Of a stretch of DNA of 64,000 nucleotides, positions 24,119 to 36,055 are shown in pieces (the first letter of the stretch is position 1; every line of letters starts with the position of its first letter). The position numbers were made by a program, and so were the translations under genes. This DNA is from an uncultured bacterium (GTDB taxonomy: Bacteria; Patescibacteriota; Gracilibacteria; Absconditabacterales; Absconditicoccaceae). Below the pieces are notes generated by a model. It saw only the letters and a program-made list of their open reading frames with translations. It searched no databases and was not told the origin of the DNA. Where the stretch lies: assembly GCA_947168815.1 (NCBI GenBank), contig CAMVNG010000002.1, positions 62,001 to 126,000 of the forward strand, written 5' to 3'.

Positions 24119-25021
24119 TTAAAAATTAACATTAACACCTTCGTGCTCATATTCTTGTTTTTGTTCTTCCATAAGTGTCTCGGTATCAAGTTCTGCACGA
24201 GATTTAAGATAGAATGGATTTGATCCTAATTCATAGAACTTACCATATACGATATCCCAAAGTCCTTGTCAAAGAATCATTAGAGGGAAAACAAGTATAG
24301 GTGTTAAGAATATCATCATTTGAGCTTTACTTTCATTGGCACTCTGTAGGAGTGTTGGCGCAAGCATAACAGAAAGTACTGAAATTGAGAAACAGAAACC
24401 GAGACAACATCACATTAGAGATGAAGCAGAGTAGTTTGGATTGACTACAAATTCCATTTGACACATTGAGAGAAAACTAGCAAGACAAACATAAAGTACA
24501 AACCCAACAACAGATGCATTTGGTAAATCTTTAAATGTTAAGAAGATGACAGCCATACCAATTGCAAGTATTCCGTTTGTTAATAGTAATAATCCAACTG
24601 TTTTTCAAATATCTGAATATCTTCATGAAAAAAAGAATGTATATATAACCATTAAAAATAAGGTTCCAACAAAACTAACAACAAAACCTAACAAAAGACT
24701 AATTATCCAAGCAAATTCGCTTTCTGAATTCAAAAGTCAAGCTCATGTAATTGCCTTCTCAGCTCATCATCCTAAAAGTCATCAAACGAATAAGAAGAGA
24801 ACATAAAAGAGAACAGCCATAAGAATTCATACAATAACTCCAATAATAACTTTTCATAAAAGAGCCCAACCTCAAATTGTTGATGGAGAATTTAATAAAC
24901 GATCTAGTTTTGCTCTTTGTTCCTTTGCATAAGCATTAGGATTAATTGGCTGCATACCTCAATCAATTCATGGTATGACAAAGGAAACAGCGGTATTATT
25001 TTGTGGATTTTCTTGTGACAT
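24119..25021 (-). CDS. Polytopic membrane protein
   Basis: MSQENPQNNTAVSFVIPGIDGGMQPINPNAYAKEQRAKLDRLLNS… many TM segments, TGA=Gly frame. Confidence 0.7.
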
Positions 25022-25039
25022 CGAAATTAAAACAAACAA

Positions 25040-25579
25040 TTAAAAATTCATTTGAAGAGAAGATAATTCACTTACAAATCTCTTAGTATGTGAGCTTTCA
25101 GTACTTGCATAAGAAAGCATAAGTACAGAAGGACTTTTTTCTACAAAGAGTTGCGCAACAGATAATTCCTTTCAATCTGAAACAATATTAAATGTTTTAA
25201 GAATTGCGGGATGTGAATTAGATCATTCACCAACGCTAGTTTTTTTGCTTTTTTCTTTAGAAAGATCGTATCATCATATAAGTTTTAAATGATTTATAGA
25301 AGTTTGTACATATGATGAAAGATTTGTACTTGAAACACCTGCAGTGGATGTATCTGAAGCAATAACAAGTGTATCTAAATCCTTACTGTTTTCACCAGCG
25401 ACCTCTTGAAACATTATGTCTCAATTATCATCATTGAAGGAAATAACTTGCATATTTGCCTTAAGACTTGGATTTCGTGTTATATCTCAAGACTCAATCT
25501 TAAGATCATAAGAACTTCAACATCAAGATAAACAGAGTAGTGTAACTCAAAGAAAAGGTAAGAGAATGTGCTTTTTCAT
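25040..25579 (-). CDS. Putative lipoprotein
   Basis: MKKHILLPFLGVTLLCLSGCGSSYDLKI…; the lipobox LSGC uses TGA for Gly. Confidence 0.7.
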
Positions 25580-25881
25580 TAGAGAAGTACATATACAAGA
25601 GCTAAAACAATTCAAATAACAACACCAATTATAAAGGATTTGTTAAGAATTTTCCCTTGAACAGTTAAATCGTATGATGCAGGATTTTTTCCTTGCCAAA
25701 CAATTGCTATAAGATATCCGATCATTATTCAGCAGAATACAAGATATCCTGGCATAACAATTTCTTTAACAATATTAAAGGCTCATTCTCAGAGTATTAT
25801 ATCCCCTCTAACAAGAAGAATACCCATAATAATGGTAAAACAATAAAAAAATCACCTTAATACCTGGAAAAGAATTGCCAT
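25579..25881 (-). CDS. Small membrane protein
   Basis: MAILFQVLRGFFYCFTIIMGILLVRGDIIL…; stop overlaps the start of the next gene (TAATG). Confidence 0.65.
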
Positions 25882-26053
25882 ATTTTGTGAAGCAAAGAAC
25901 TAAATTCACTTGAAAAATAAGATTTTATTTAGGAAAATCAAGTAAAAGTTATGTTTATAAAATAGGATATATTGGAGTATTAAAGAACTGCTTGAAAAAA
26001 TAACTTGTGTTCGTATAACTTTAACCAGTAATATTTTATAAGTTGTTTTAATA

Positions 26054-27763
26054 ATGATAACAAAGTATAAATCAAAATTTGCAGAAGTAATTGCTCCATT
26101 TTTCTGAAAAACTCCTGACGAATTGATAGCTCTTATTCAATTGGCCCCTGAAAATGTAATATGAGATTTTGCATTTCCTTGTTTTCAATTTGCAAAAAAT
26201 ATGCAAAAGGCACCGAACATAATTGCACAAGATTTGGAAGAGTTTCTAAATGATAAAACTTCAGATTATTTTTCTTGATTTAAGGCTGTTTGACCATATG
26301 TTAATGCATGTTTAAATGTAGAATATTTAGCTAAACAAATAATAACTGAAGTTAATGAAAGAAGAAGTGAATATTGAAAAGCTCCTTCAACCTGAAAAAC
26401 AATGCTATTGGAATGATGGGCTCCAAACACACATAAATCAATACATATTTGACATGTAAGAAATTTCCTTTTAAGTGAAAGTATATCAAGACTTTTAGCT
26501 TTTGCTTGAAATAAAGTTATTAAGACTTGTTATCCTTGAGATATCTGAACTCATGTTGCAAAGTGGCTATGGTATTATATGAATCTTTCTAATCAAGAGT
26601 TTCCTAAAGAAAATTTTACAAAATGGGTTTGAAATATTTATACCTTAGCAACTCAAGAAATAGAGAAAAATCCTGATTTATATAAGCCTCAAGTTGAAAA
26701 ACTACAAAAAGATTTAGAAGATTGAGATGAGCAGCTTGTTGCTTTATGGAAAGAAACAAGAGAGTTATGTCTACAAGATATGAAACATATTTTTGCTGAA
26801 CTCTGAACAGAACACTTAGATAAATGGTATTATGAAAGTGAGGTTGAAAAACCATGAATTAAAATAGTTAATGATTTATTAGAAAGAGGAATTGCAAAGA
26901 AATCACAAGGGGCTGTGGTTATGGATTTAGAAGAATTTGATTTATGAGTATTCCTATTATTAAAGTCTACTTGAGCTTCTCTTTATTCAACAAAAGATAT
27001 AGCTCTTGCATACCAGAAAAAACAAGATTTCCCAGAATATGATAAATCATTGTATGTTGTTGGTTTAGAACAGGAACATCATTTCCAGCAACTATTTAAA
27101 ACGTTGGAGTTAATCTGATTTGATTATGATAAATTAAAGCATGTTTCTTACGCATTAGTTAGCCTCTCAGAGGGAAAAATGGCTTCACGCTTAGGAAATA
27201 TTGTATTATATGAAGACTTCCGTGATGATCTTCTTGCAAAAGCAAAAGAAATGGTCGCTTGACGTGATTTACCAGAAGATGAAAAAGAGAAAATAGCTCA
27301 TGATGTTGCTTTTGCAGCTATGAAGTTTTCAATGCTATTGCAAGATTCAGAAAAGGGTATAATTTTTGATAGAGATCAAGCACTTTCTTTTGAGGGTGAA
27401 ACTGGTCCATATTTGCAATATATGTATGCAAGAATGTGTTCTATCTTCAAAAAAGCAGGAGATGTAAAATGAAATGTTGATTATTCTCTTTTAACAACAG
27501 ATGCAGAAAAGTCACTTTTGCTATTGTTGGCAGGTTTCCCATGAATAGTGTTGAAAAGTGCAGAGGAGTTTAAACCAAATGGAATTGCAAGATTTGCACT
27601 TAACTTAGCAAAAGAGTTTTCAAGTTATTATCATCAATCTAAAATTCTTGATGACGAGAATGAAGATTTAATGGCTACTCGTTTATCATTACTTCATGCT
27701 TTACAGCAGACGCTTAAAAATGCATTAACAATATTAGGAATTGAAACACCTGAAAGTATGTAG
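26054..27763 (+). CDS. argS: Arginyl-tRNA synthetase
   Basis: …[52 protein letters not shown]…[18 protein letters not shown]…[14 protein letters not shown]…. Confidence 0.95.
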
Positions 27764-27788
27764 TTTATTCGATTGTTTTTTATAATAT

Positions 27789-28220
27789 ATGTCATATTTA
27801 AAAGGAGGTATTTGAATAGGAATTTTGTTCTGAATTGATCTTTTGACCAAATATCTTTTTTGTGATTGTTGAATAGGTAAAGATTTGTGGCTGTTTGAAC
27901 CAGTTGTTAATCACTGAATTTCATGGTGAATATCAGCAAGTCTTTACTTTGTTATTCCTGTCTCAATTCTCTGAATAGTTGCTTTTTTTTGGTTATGGAA
28001 AAAGAAATATTTGAGTGATATTGTTTTAATTTTCTTGTTGGCTTGAACTCTTTGAAATCTTTTTGATAGAATATTTTTATGAGGTGTAAGAGATTTTATA
28101 AGTATATGAAAATTTCCAGTGTTTAATATGGCTGATGTCTATTTAACTATAGGAGTAATTCGGCTCATTATCGAGGACTTGTGAGTTCTACAATATTTAA
28201 AGAAGTGGTTAAAAAAATAA
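27789..28220 (+). CDS. lspA: Signal peptidase II
   Basis: …[43 protein letters not shown]… contains both catalytic Asp motifs. Confidence 0.9.
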
Positions 28221-28239
28221 TAAAATATTTTAGAAAATT

Positions 28240-29583
28240 TTATAATTTGTATGTTTTTCGATATTTTTTAAAACATACATAAGAAACAATAATACTAAGA
28301 AGCTCTGCTGCAGGTATTGAATACCAGATTCATGAGATTCAAAATATTTTTGGGAAAATAATAATAAATATTGCCGTCAGAATGATGCTTCTAATTATTG
28401 AAATAATTGCAGATATTTTGTCATTTCATACACTAGTGAAAAATGATGAAGTATAGATGTTTATTCAAGCAAATAGGAAACAAATAAAGAAAGGAATACT
28501 TCAAGATAATGCTAAATTATATACAAGTTCATTTTCTCAGGTTAATATCGTTATAAAATATTTTCCAAAAAGATATGAACATATGGTGAGCACACAAGAT
28601 GAAATAAGTACAATTTTTAAGTTGTGCGTAACTAGTTTTCTTAGTGCATGATAATTTTTTTCTCAGTAATAATAGCTTTCAATAGGGGCTATTCAATTTG
28701 ATAATCACATATAAATTGAGTAAATGATAAGCTGAAAATATAGAATGATAGTTGCTGCAGCAACTCCATTTTCTCAAAAATATTTAATAATAATGATATT
28801 AAATAAGAATGTTGTAATACTTATAGACACATCTGTCACCATTTCAGAAGATCAATTCTTTAATATATTTAATAGCTCTCAAAGTTTAGTTTTGAATTTT
28901 GTAAAATAGAGGGGGGTATTTTTTTCACAAAAATATACAATTCAGTAGATACTTATAAGAGACCACGCAATTCAAGATGCTAGACCAGCTCAAGATACTC
29001 ATAAATGAAAATAATTAATGAGTAAATATCAGAGAACAATATTTATAATTCATCAAAAGATGGTAATTATAAGTCATGTTTTTGGCTTTCACGCAGTAAT
29101 AAAAAACATTTGGAAGACTTGTTGCAAGAGAGCTGCAACAGAAAAGAGGGATATTACTTTTAAATATTTAAAACTATTTAAATATAAATCTTCGTTGGCT
29201 CAAAGAAATTTAACTATAGATCAAGAAAGAAAATATGAAATAATAGAAAGTATTATACCTATTATTATTGTCGTTAAAATAATTTGGGTGAATGAAGATC
29301 TAGCCTCGGTTTCTTTCCCTTCTCATAGTTTTTCTCATATACTTGCGCTTCATCAAATTCATATCATAACGCCCAAAGCAACAATTAAACAAATATAAGG
29401 GTATACAATATTGATGCTTGATAGGGCATCAGTTCAAATATATAAAGAAGCTAATAGTCCATCTGCAATTCCATACAATGCAGTAAATATCATCATTAAT
29501 ACTGATGGAAATGTATATATCAGAATATCTTTTGTACTTTGAATTGTGATTAATGGTTTCCTATGCCTTCCTCGTTTTTTCAT
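28240..29583 (-). CDS. MATE-family efflux transporter
   Basis: …PSVLMMIFTALYGIADGLLASLYIGTDALSSINIVYPY…GISGIWYSIPAAELLSIIVSYVCFKKYRK. Confidence 0.85.
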
Positions 29584-29708
29584 ATTAAAATCAATGTATA
29601 AAAATTTTTTAACATATGTACTTATTCATGTTAAAAACACAACAATTTTTTACTTGAATTTTTTTTGCTTAATACTATTACTCTAGTATTTATAAACAAA
29701 ATAATGGT

Positions 29709-30230
29709 ATGGAGAATAAAAGAATAGATATGATTTTGGTCGATGAAAATGATAATGAAATATGATTAGAAGAAAAAATAATAACTCACCAAAAATGATT
29801 GTTACATAGAGCAATTTCTGTTATTATTATTAACAAAAAATGAGAAATGCTTTTACAACAAAGAGCATTAAATAAGTACCATTGTTGATGAATGTGGACA
29901 AATGCAACGTGTACACACCCTTATAAAAATGAATCAAATATTGAAGCAGCACATAGAAGACTTCAAGAAGAAATGGGTTTTGATACAGATCTTAAAGAGA
30001 TTTTTGAATTTAAATATTTAGCAGAATTTAATAACTGATTAATAGAAAATGAATATGACCATGTGTTCATAGGTCATTATGATTGAGAAGTTAATCCAAA
30101 TAAAGAGGAGGTTAATGATTTCAAATGGGTATCAATACCAGATATTCAGGATGATATTTTTGCAGAACCAGGAATTTATACACAATGGTTTAAGATAATT
30201 TTAGGACAGTATTCATCTAGTATCGAATAA
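29709..30230 (+). CDS. idi: Isopentenyl-diphosphate delta-isomerase type I (NUDIX)
   Basis: MENKRIDMILVDENDNEIGLEEKIITHQKGLLHRAISVIIINKKGEMLLQQRALNKYHCGGMWTNATCTHPYKNESNIEAAHRRLQEEMGF…. Confidence 0.9.
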
Positions 30231-30292
30231 TATAATTGATTTTACATAATCAGATTTCTATAACATAGTTGTAAAAACAAATACAAATAACT

Positions 30293-30718
30293 ATGGCAAA
30301 TTTAATATTATTTAAAAAAGCGGAAAGTTATGCAAATATTAAGCAAGCTTTCTCGAAAGTAATTGAAGAATTTTTGCCAACGCTAACTTCTAGTTATCTA
30401 CCAGAAGCTTATGCATGGCAAAGTTACCTGAAGTATTTTACAGAACACAAAGGTCCGTACATTACTAATCGAGTTGCAAATGTCTATATTAAAGATATTT
30501 GCACCTATCTTGAATTCATCGCATTGCCGCAGACAGCCCAATTTCATCTTTATGATGCAAATGAACGAGTGCAAAAGTATGTGAGAATACATGATGATTA
30601 CTTGATAAAAGGGATTCTAATAGTACCGAATGAGGATTCCTCAAATAGTGTGGAAGATAATGTTATAATTGAGGAAAAAATTGCAACATATGTTAAAGAA
30701 TTCCTCGATAAAAAGTAA
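30293..30718 (+). CDS. Hypothetical protein (141 aa), no in-frame TGA
   Basis: MANLILFKKAESYANIKQAFSKVIEEFLPTLTSSYLPEAYAWQSYLKYF…; own terminator. Confidence 0.7.
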   Translation: MANLILFKKAESYANIKQAFSKVIEEFLPTLTSSYLPEAYAWQSYLKYFTEHKGPYITNRVANVYIKDICTYLEFIALPQTAQFHLYDANERVQKYVRIHDDYLIKGILIVPNEDSSNSVEDNVIIEEKIATYVKEFLDKK

Positions 30719-30737
30719 AATACTTAGCTGAGTAATA

Positions 30738-30769
30738 AAATCTCTGGAGCTATACTTCAGAGATTTTTT
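30738..30769 (+). terminator. Intrinsic terminator
   Basis: AAATCTCTGGAG-ctata-CTTCAGAGATTTTTT. Confidence 0.8.
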
Positions 30770-30770
30770 G

Positions 30771-30804
30771 AAAAAGGAATCACCTAAAATAGGAGATTCC
30801 TTTA
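30771..30804 (-). terminator. Intrinsic terminator for the minus-strand 88-aa gene
   Basis: Minus strand AAAGGAATCtcCTATTTTAGgtGATTCCTTTTT. Confidence 0.75.
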
Positions 30805-30822
30805 ATATTGATACACAAAACG

Positions 30823-31089
30823 TTACTTTTTCTCCTCAAACAGGAAGAGATAAACATCTGGATTCTGGGAAAGCATACACTTTGGTTGTATGTCTGGACA
30901 TAGTTTTTCAAACTCAACAAGCGCTTCTGCAAGTTCTTCTGGGTTCCTACCAATATTGATTGTAGAGATACCAACAGGTCTCATACTACTTGGCCATGAG
31001 AATTTTACTTGAACATACTTTCCAGCTCTTACTTTGAAGTCAGCAGTTTTCCCATCACTGAGGGTTACTTTAAAAAAATCTTTTGCCAT
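30823..31089 (-). CDS. Hypothetical protein (88 aa), no in-frame TGA
   Basis: MAKDFFKVTLSDGKTADFKVRAGKYVQVKFSWPSSMRPVGISTINIGRNPEELAEALVEFEKLCPDIQPKCMLSQNPDVYLFLFEEKK*. Confidence 0.75.
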   Translation of the reverse strand: MAKDFFKVTLSDGKTADFKVRAGKYVQVKFSWPSSMRPVGISTINIGRNPEELAEALVEFEKLCPDIQPKCMLSQNPDVYLFLFEEKK

Positions 31090-31221
31090 ATAACTATTGT
31101 TTTTGTTTTTTGCAAATCAAATGTAGAGATTCAATAGTTGAATTTCAAGTGATAGTCTAACTATTTCATACTTTTACAAATCTCTTGTATTTTTGTTTCA
31201 AAACACTAGCTTCATGTATAG

Positions 31222-32505
<1,284 letters not shown>

Positions 32506-32520
32506 AAATTTACAATAAAA

Positions 32521-32552
32521 AAAGAACCTAAGGACCACTTAGGTTTTTTTTA
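32521..32552 (+). terminator. Intrinsic terminator
   Basis: AACCTAAG-gacca-CTTAGGTTTTTTTT. Confidence 0.85.
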
Positions 32553-32648
32553 TTAAAAAAATGTTTAATTTTTTTGCTAAAATTTGCAAGATTTGATAAT
32601 TTTAGATATACTTAATATATATGAGCATTTTATATACTATTATTAATC

Positions 32649-33803
32649 ATGCCAGAAAGAGGAAATTCAGCTCCAGAGCCTCGTGAATATGAACAGGAAA
32701 ATAAGGCTGAAAACTTTAAGGAAGTTGAGGTAAAGAAAGTCCTCGATGAAACAGGTGATCAATTAGACAGGCTATTATTGTCTGTATTTAATAATTGAAA
32801 TTCTCCTGAGCTGAAGTGATGGAATGCTAATGCATTAACTAATGCAGCGGAATACTTGTGAAATTTTTATGAAATAAGAAGAGATGCTCTTTGAAAAGAA
32901 AATGTAGTCTTTAGAATGGATAATGTTACTAAATTCTTAGAGACAATTTCTAAAAGATTAGCTGAAAAAGGAGCACCATGATATACGGCGATGTCAAATG
33001 AAAAGCTTTTTTGAGCTGTTATCTTGGCAATTCAAATAGCTTTAGAATCTATTAGTCGCCCAATTCCTCAAATTGGAAATTATGATGTTTGAGTAATTAG
33101 TGGTACGCTGGATGATAATACAAAAAGATGTATAGAAGATTTCCAAAGAGATCATAGATGACTTACTGTGGATGGTAAACCATGAAAGGGAACTATCGAA
33201 GCGATATTAAAGGATTTGAAAAATCCATCTATTGTATCTTCAAAACCAATTGAAAATGCAAGAAAGAGGGATGTGGTTGTACCAAGTGTAAGAGAAATGA
33301 TGGAATCTCCTGTAGAATGGAGTTTTGAGTGATTTACTTCTTGAGAAGCATTAACACCAGAACAAAAGGCTACAATTGATAACCAATTAAGAGCATGGAG
33401 ATCTCCAGTTACTGCAGATATGGTTCAAGACTCATGTAGGTCAACAGGTGTTCCTGTAGAATATCTTCTTGGTTTTATGCAAAATGATAGTAGAGTAGGA
33501 ACTATGTGAAAATGAGCAAGGACTCGTAATCCATGAAATGTTTGAAATACAGATAATTGAGGTACAAGACGTTATGCTACATGGGAGGAATGAGTACAGT
33601 GATGTGCAGAAAATTTACAAATGCGTATTGATTTGTATAGAAAAAAATGTAATTGAAGCGCTCCAACAGCAAAAGAACTCGCAACTTGAAAATCTTCAAG
33701 CGGTAAACGATTCTTTTATAGATACATGAGTGCTCCAGGTGGACCTAGTAGTGTGGCAAGTATGGTTAGTAAATGGGCATCAAGATTGAGAAATAAGAGA
33801 TAA
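32649..33803 (+). CDS. Peptidoglycan-binding and lysozyme/transglycosylase-like protein
   Basis: PG_binding-like (…ISGTLDDNTKRCIEDFQRDHRGLTVDGKPGKGTIEAIL…) followed by …STGVPVEYLLGFMQNDSRVGTMGKGARTRNPGNVGNTDNGG…. Confidence 0.7.
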
Positions 33804-33812
33804 ACAATATAA

Positions 33813-33852
33813 AAAAATGTGGAAAGTGTTAAAAACTTTCCGCATTTTTTTT
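33813..33852 (+). terminator. Intrinsic terminator
   Basis: AATGTGGAAAGT-gttaaa-AACTTTCCGCATTTTTTTT. Confidence 0.85.
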
Positions 33853-33888
33853 ATTATTTTTTTGTAGGATATTTTAAATATTTATTGT

Positions 33889-33924
33889 TAAAAAAATGAG
33901 GATTGTGAAATCAACAATCCTCAT
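33889..33924 (-). terminator. Intrinsic terminator just downstream of the TGA stop of the TldD-like gene
   Basis: Minus strand ATGAGGATTGT-tgatttc-ACAATCCTCATTTTTTTA. Confidence 0.9.
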
Positions 33925-33930
33925 ATTTAT

Positions 33931-35604
33931 TCAGTATTCAAAGCTCGTTTTTTTTGTTCTGAGCTTTTCGGGCAGATACTTGTCTCTTTTAGAACTATAG
34001 GTATGTAAAGGTTCAGGTAATGGGTTTGGCGCCCAATTAATTCCATAAACACTTACCGCAGGGGCGAATTCCTCAGTTGGAACCCAACCACTTTCAGCTC
34101 CACAATATCCATTAGTTCTTCCATAATGATTACTCACTTCAATAATAGAACTAAGAAAATCAGTAAGGTTTGCAGACAATGTTCCACCGTGGAAATAACT
34201 CTTATTCCCGTTTTTATTGACTTTGATAAGGTAATCAACGGTGAGTTCAAAGGTTCCAGTCTCGATGTTTACTTCTCCAGCGTGAGATTCCACAATATAG
34301 TAGTACCCAAACTTTTCAAGAAGCTGTTTCTTTAGGTCGTCTAGACTGTGAGTGCTAGTACTATAAACCTTTAGGTTTGAAACACGAGGTTCTGGTTTTT
34401 TGGGACGAGGAATGATTTTCTCAAAGACATCACTATTTTCATCTTGTTCTTTAACAAAGCTTCCTGCAAGTGAATGTCCGTTATTCTCTTTGTGAAGACG
34501 TGCTGAAGAGTTCTTATCAAGAAGATAATTTTCAACAACTCCATTTTTGAGAAGACAGACGTCTTTTGCCGGGGTGCCTTGCATATCATACTCATAATGA
34601 GCAACCATAGTTTTATCTCTTGGACAGTCCCAAATCTCGAGATTCTTTAGAGCTTTCATAAAGCCATTCTTTGCTATATTTTTTCCGAGTTTGCCTTTGA
34701 ATATGGTCGAAGTTTCATTGGCAATGTAATAACCGGAAAGCATATGGCCAGCAAGGGCTTCATGACATAAGGTTGCCATGGCAGAAGGCATAAATAGATA
34801 CGGATAGATTCCACTTTCTAGTTGGCTCCGATTCGTACTATATAAAGCCTTCTGTAATTCATTTCGAATATCTTTAAAATAATTTTTTAAGATACCGAAA
34901 TTTAATGCCATTTGGCTACAGGAGACATCATACTCACGTTTTTTTGAGTTGAATAGATATCCATGAGCTCTTCCTTCAACAAAATCTTGATGCTGAATTA
35001 TTCTATTTTTTGAAGAATCAACAACAATCCAGACTTTGCGTTTGGAATATAGACATCCTGAAACACTATCAACATGAGGCACTAGAAAGAAATCTTGGAG
35101 AAGCTCAGAGAATTCAGTCTGAATTTCTTTTGAAGGATATTCGATTTCAGCTAGCTGAAACGCGGAATCATCCATATAAATAGGCGGAGTCTTCTCTTCT
35201 ACATAATACTTATTACATTTGGTTTTAGAAGTATAAAACTTATCGAATAGAGCATCAATAATGTTAGTAACTTCGCACCATAATACGGATAATATTCCTT
35301 CATAGGATTTCAGGTAGAGGTCTTGAAATACATCAACATGACGAAAAATTTTTGTCTTTTTTTCGATACATACTGTTATGAGTATTTCGGGAGTATCAAT
35401 CTCTCTATCAATGACACGTGCAATCCCATTTAAGTAAGATACTTCATAAGAAATATTACTTAAGAATGAGATACGAATATCACTGATTGAGTGAGCAACT
35501 TTTTCTCCAAAGGGATCTTCCCTTTTGAGTTTTAGGTTCATTGTCCTTTGAACTATGAGTTCAAGGGCTTGAACTAGAGGGAGATAGTTGAATGTTTTTT
35601 TCAT
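33931..35604 (-). CDS. TldD/PmbA-family metallopeptidase-like protein, no in-frame TGA, ending at TGA
   Basis: HExxxH in …ATLCHEALAGHMLSGYYI…, …YEYDMQGTPAKDVCLLKNGVVENYLLD…; 557 aa with ~28 Gly (hand count), all GGN. Confidence 0.8.
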   Translation of the reverse strand: MKKTFNYLPLVQALELIVQRTMNLKLKREDPFGEKVAHSISDIRISFLSNISYEVSYLNGIARVIDREIDTPEILITVCIEKKTKIFRHVDVFQDLYLKSYEGILSVLWCEVTNIIDALFDKFYTSKTKCNKYYVEEKTPPIYMDDSAFQLAEIEYPSKEIQTEFSELLQDFFLVPHVDSVSGCLYSKRKVWIVVDSSKNRIIQHQDFVEGRAHGYLFNSKKREYDVSCSQMALNFGILKNYFKDIRNELQKALYSTNRSQLESGIYPYLFMPSAMATLCHEALAGHMLSGYYIANETSTIFKGKLGKNIAKNGFMKALKNLEIWDCPRDKTMVAHYEYDMQGTPAKDVCLLKNGVVENYLLDKNSSARLHKENNGHSLAGSFVKEQDENSDVFEKIIPRPKKPEPRVSNLKVYSTSTHSLDDLKKQLLEKFGYYYIVESHAGEVNIETGTFELTVDYLIKVNKNGNKSYFHGGTLSANLTDFLSSIIEVSNHYGRTNGYCGAESGWVPTEEFAPAVSVYGINWAPNPLPEPLHTYSSKRDKYLPEKLRTKKTSFEY

Positions 35605-35724
35605 AAGCAATATTTTTTGTTGTTATTGTTTTTCTATTTATATTCGATTGTATATTACACAAATAAGATGTTTAATTCAACAAAAAAAGTCCTTACCAAT
35701 AAGTAAAGGACTTAATAATATTGC

Positions 35725-35897
35725 GTTCGTGATGAGACTTGAACTCATGACCTTCGCATTTAGACAAACCGACGCTTACAATAGCTAGCATTGACTGCAT
35801 TGAGATTTTTGGCCTATCTCTGTGCAGTTGGTAATACGTCATAGGGCTTGTTTTTGGTCCTAAGGGTGCGAAACTCTACCAACTGAGCTACACGAAC
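35725..35897 (-). tRNA. tRNA gene interrupted in the anticodon loop by ~101 nt; identity unresolved
   Basis: Minus strand: acceptor GTTCGTG/CACGAAC, D-arm GCTC-AGTTGGTA-GAGT, anticodon stem TCGCA/TGCGA, variable AGGTC, T-arm ATGAG-TTCAAGT-CTCAT; 108 nt lie between the anticodon-stem halves instead of 7. Confidence 0.8.
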
Positions 35898-36055
35898 AAC
35901 GCAAGCAATATGATATTAAAAATAGAAGGAAAAGTCAAGCTTATTTAACTTGCTAAAACCTAAGGAGAGAAAAACACGTCTTTTCCGCTTGAAAATATGT
36001 AATGAAAAGTTAAAGTAAAAACGAACCAAATTTTATTATTAAATAAAAATTTAGT

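Noticed and set aside
33931-35610. TTG start for the TldD-like ORF as listed
   Set aside because: An in-frame ATG at 35602-35604 is the simpler start.
35588-35788. Plus-strand ORF of 66 aa
   Set aside because: Overlaps the tRNA on the opposite strand and is explained by it.
35725-35897. Calling the tRNA insertion a group I intron
   Set aside because: At ~101 nt it is shorter than typical group I introns, and I could not identify the conserved P3-P8 core, so the class is left open.
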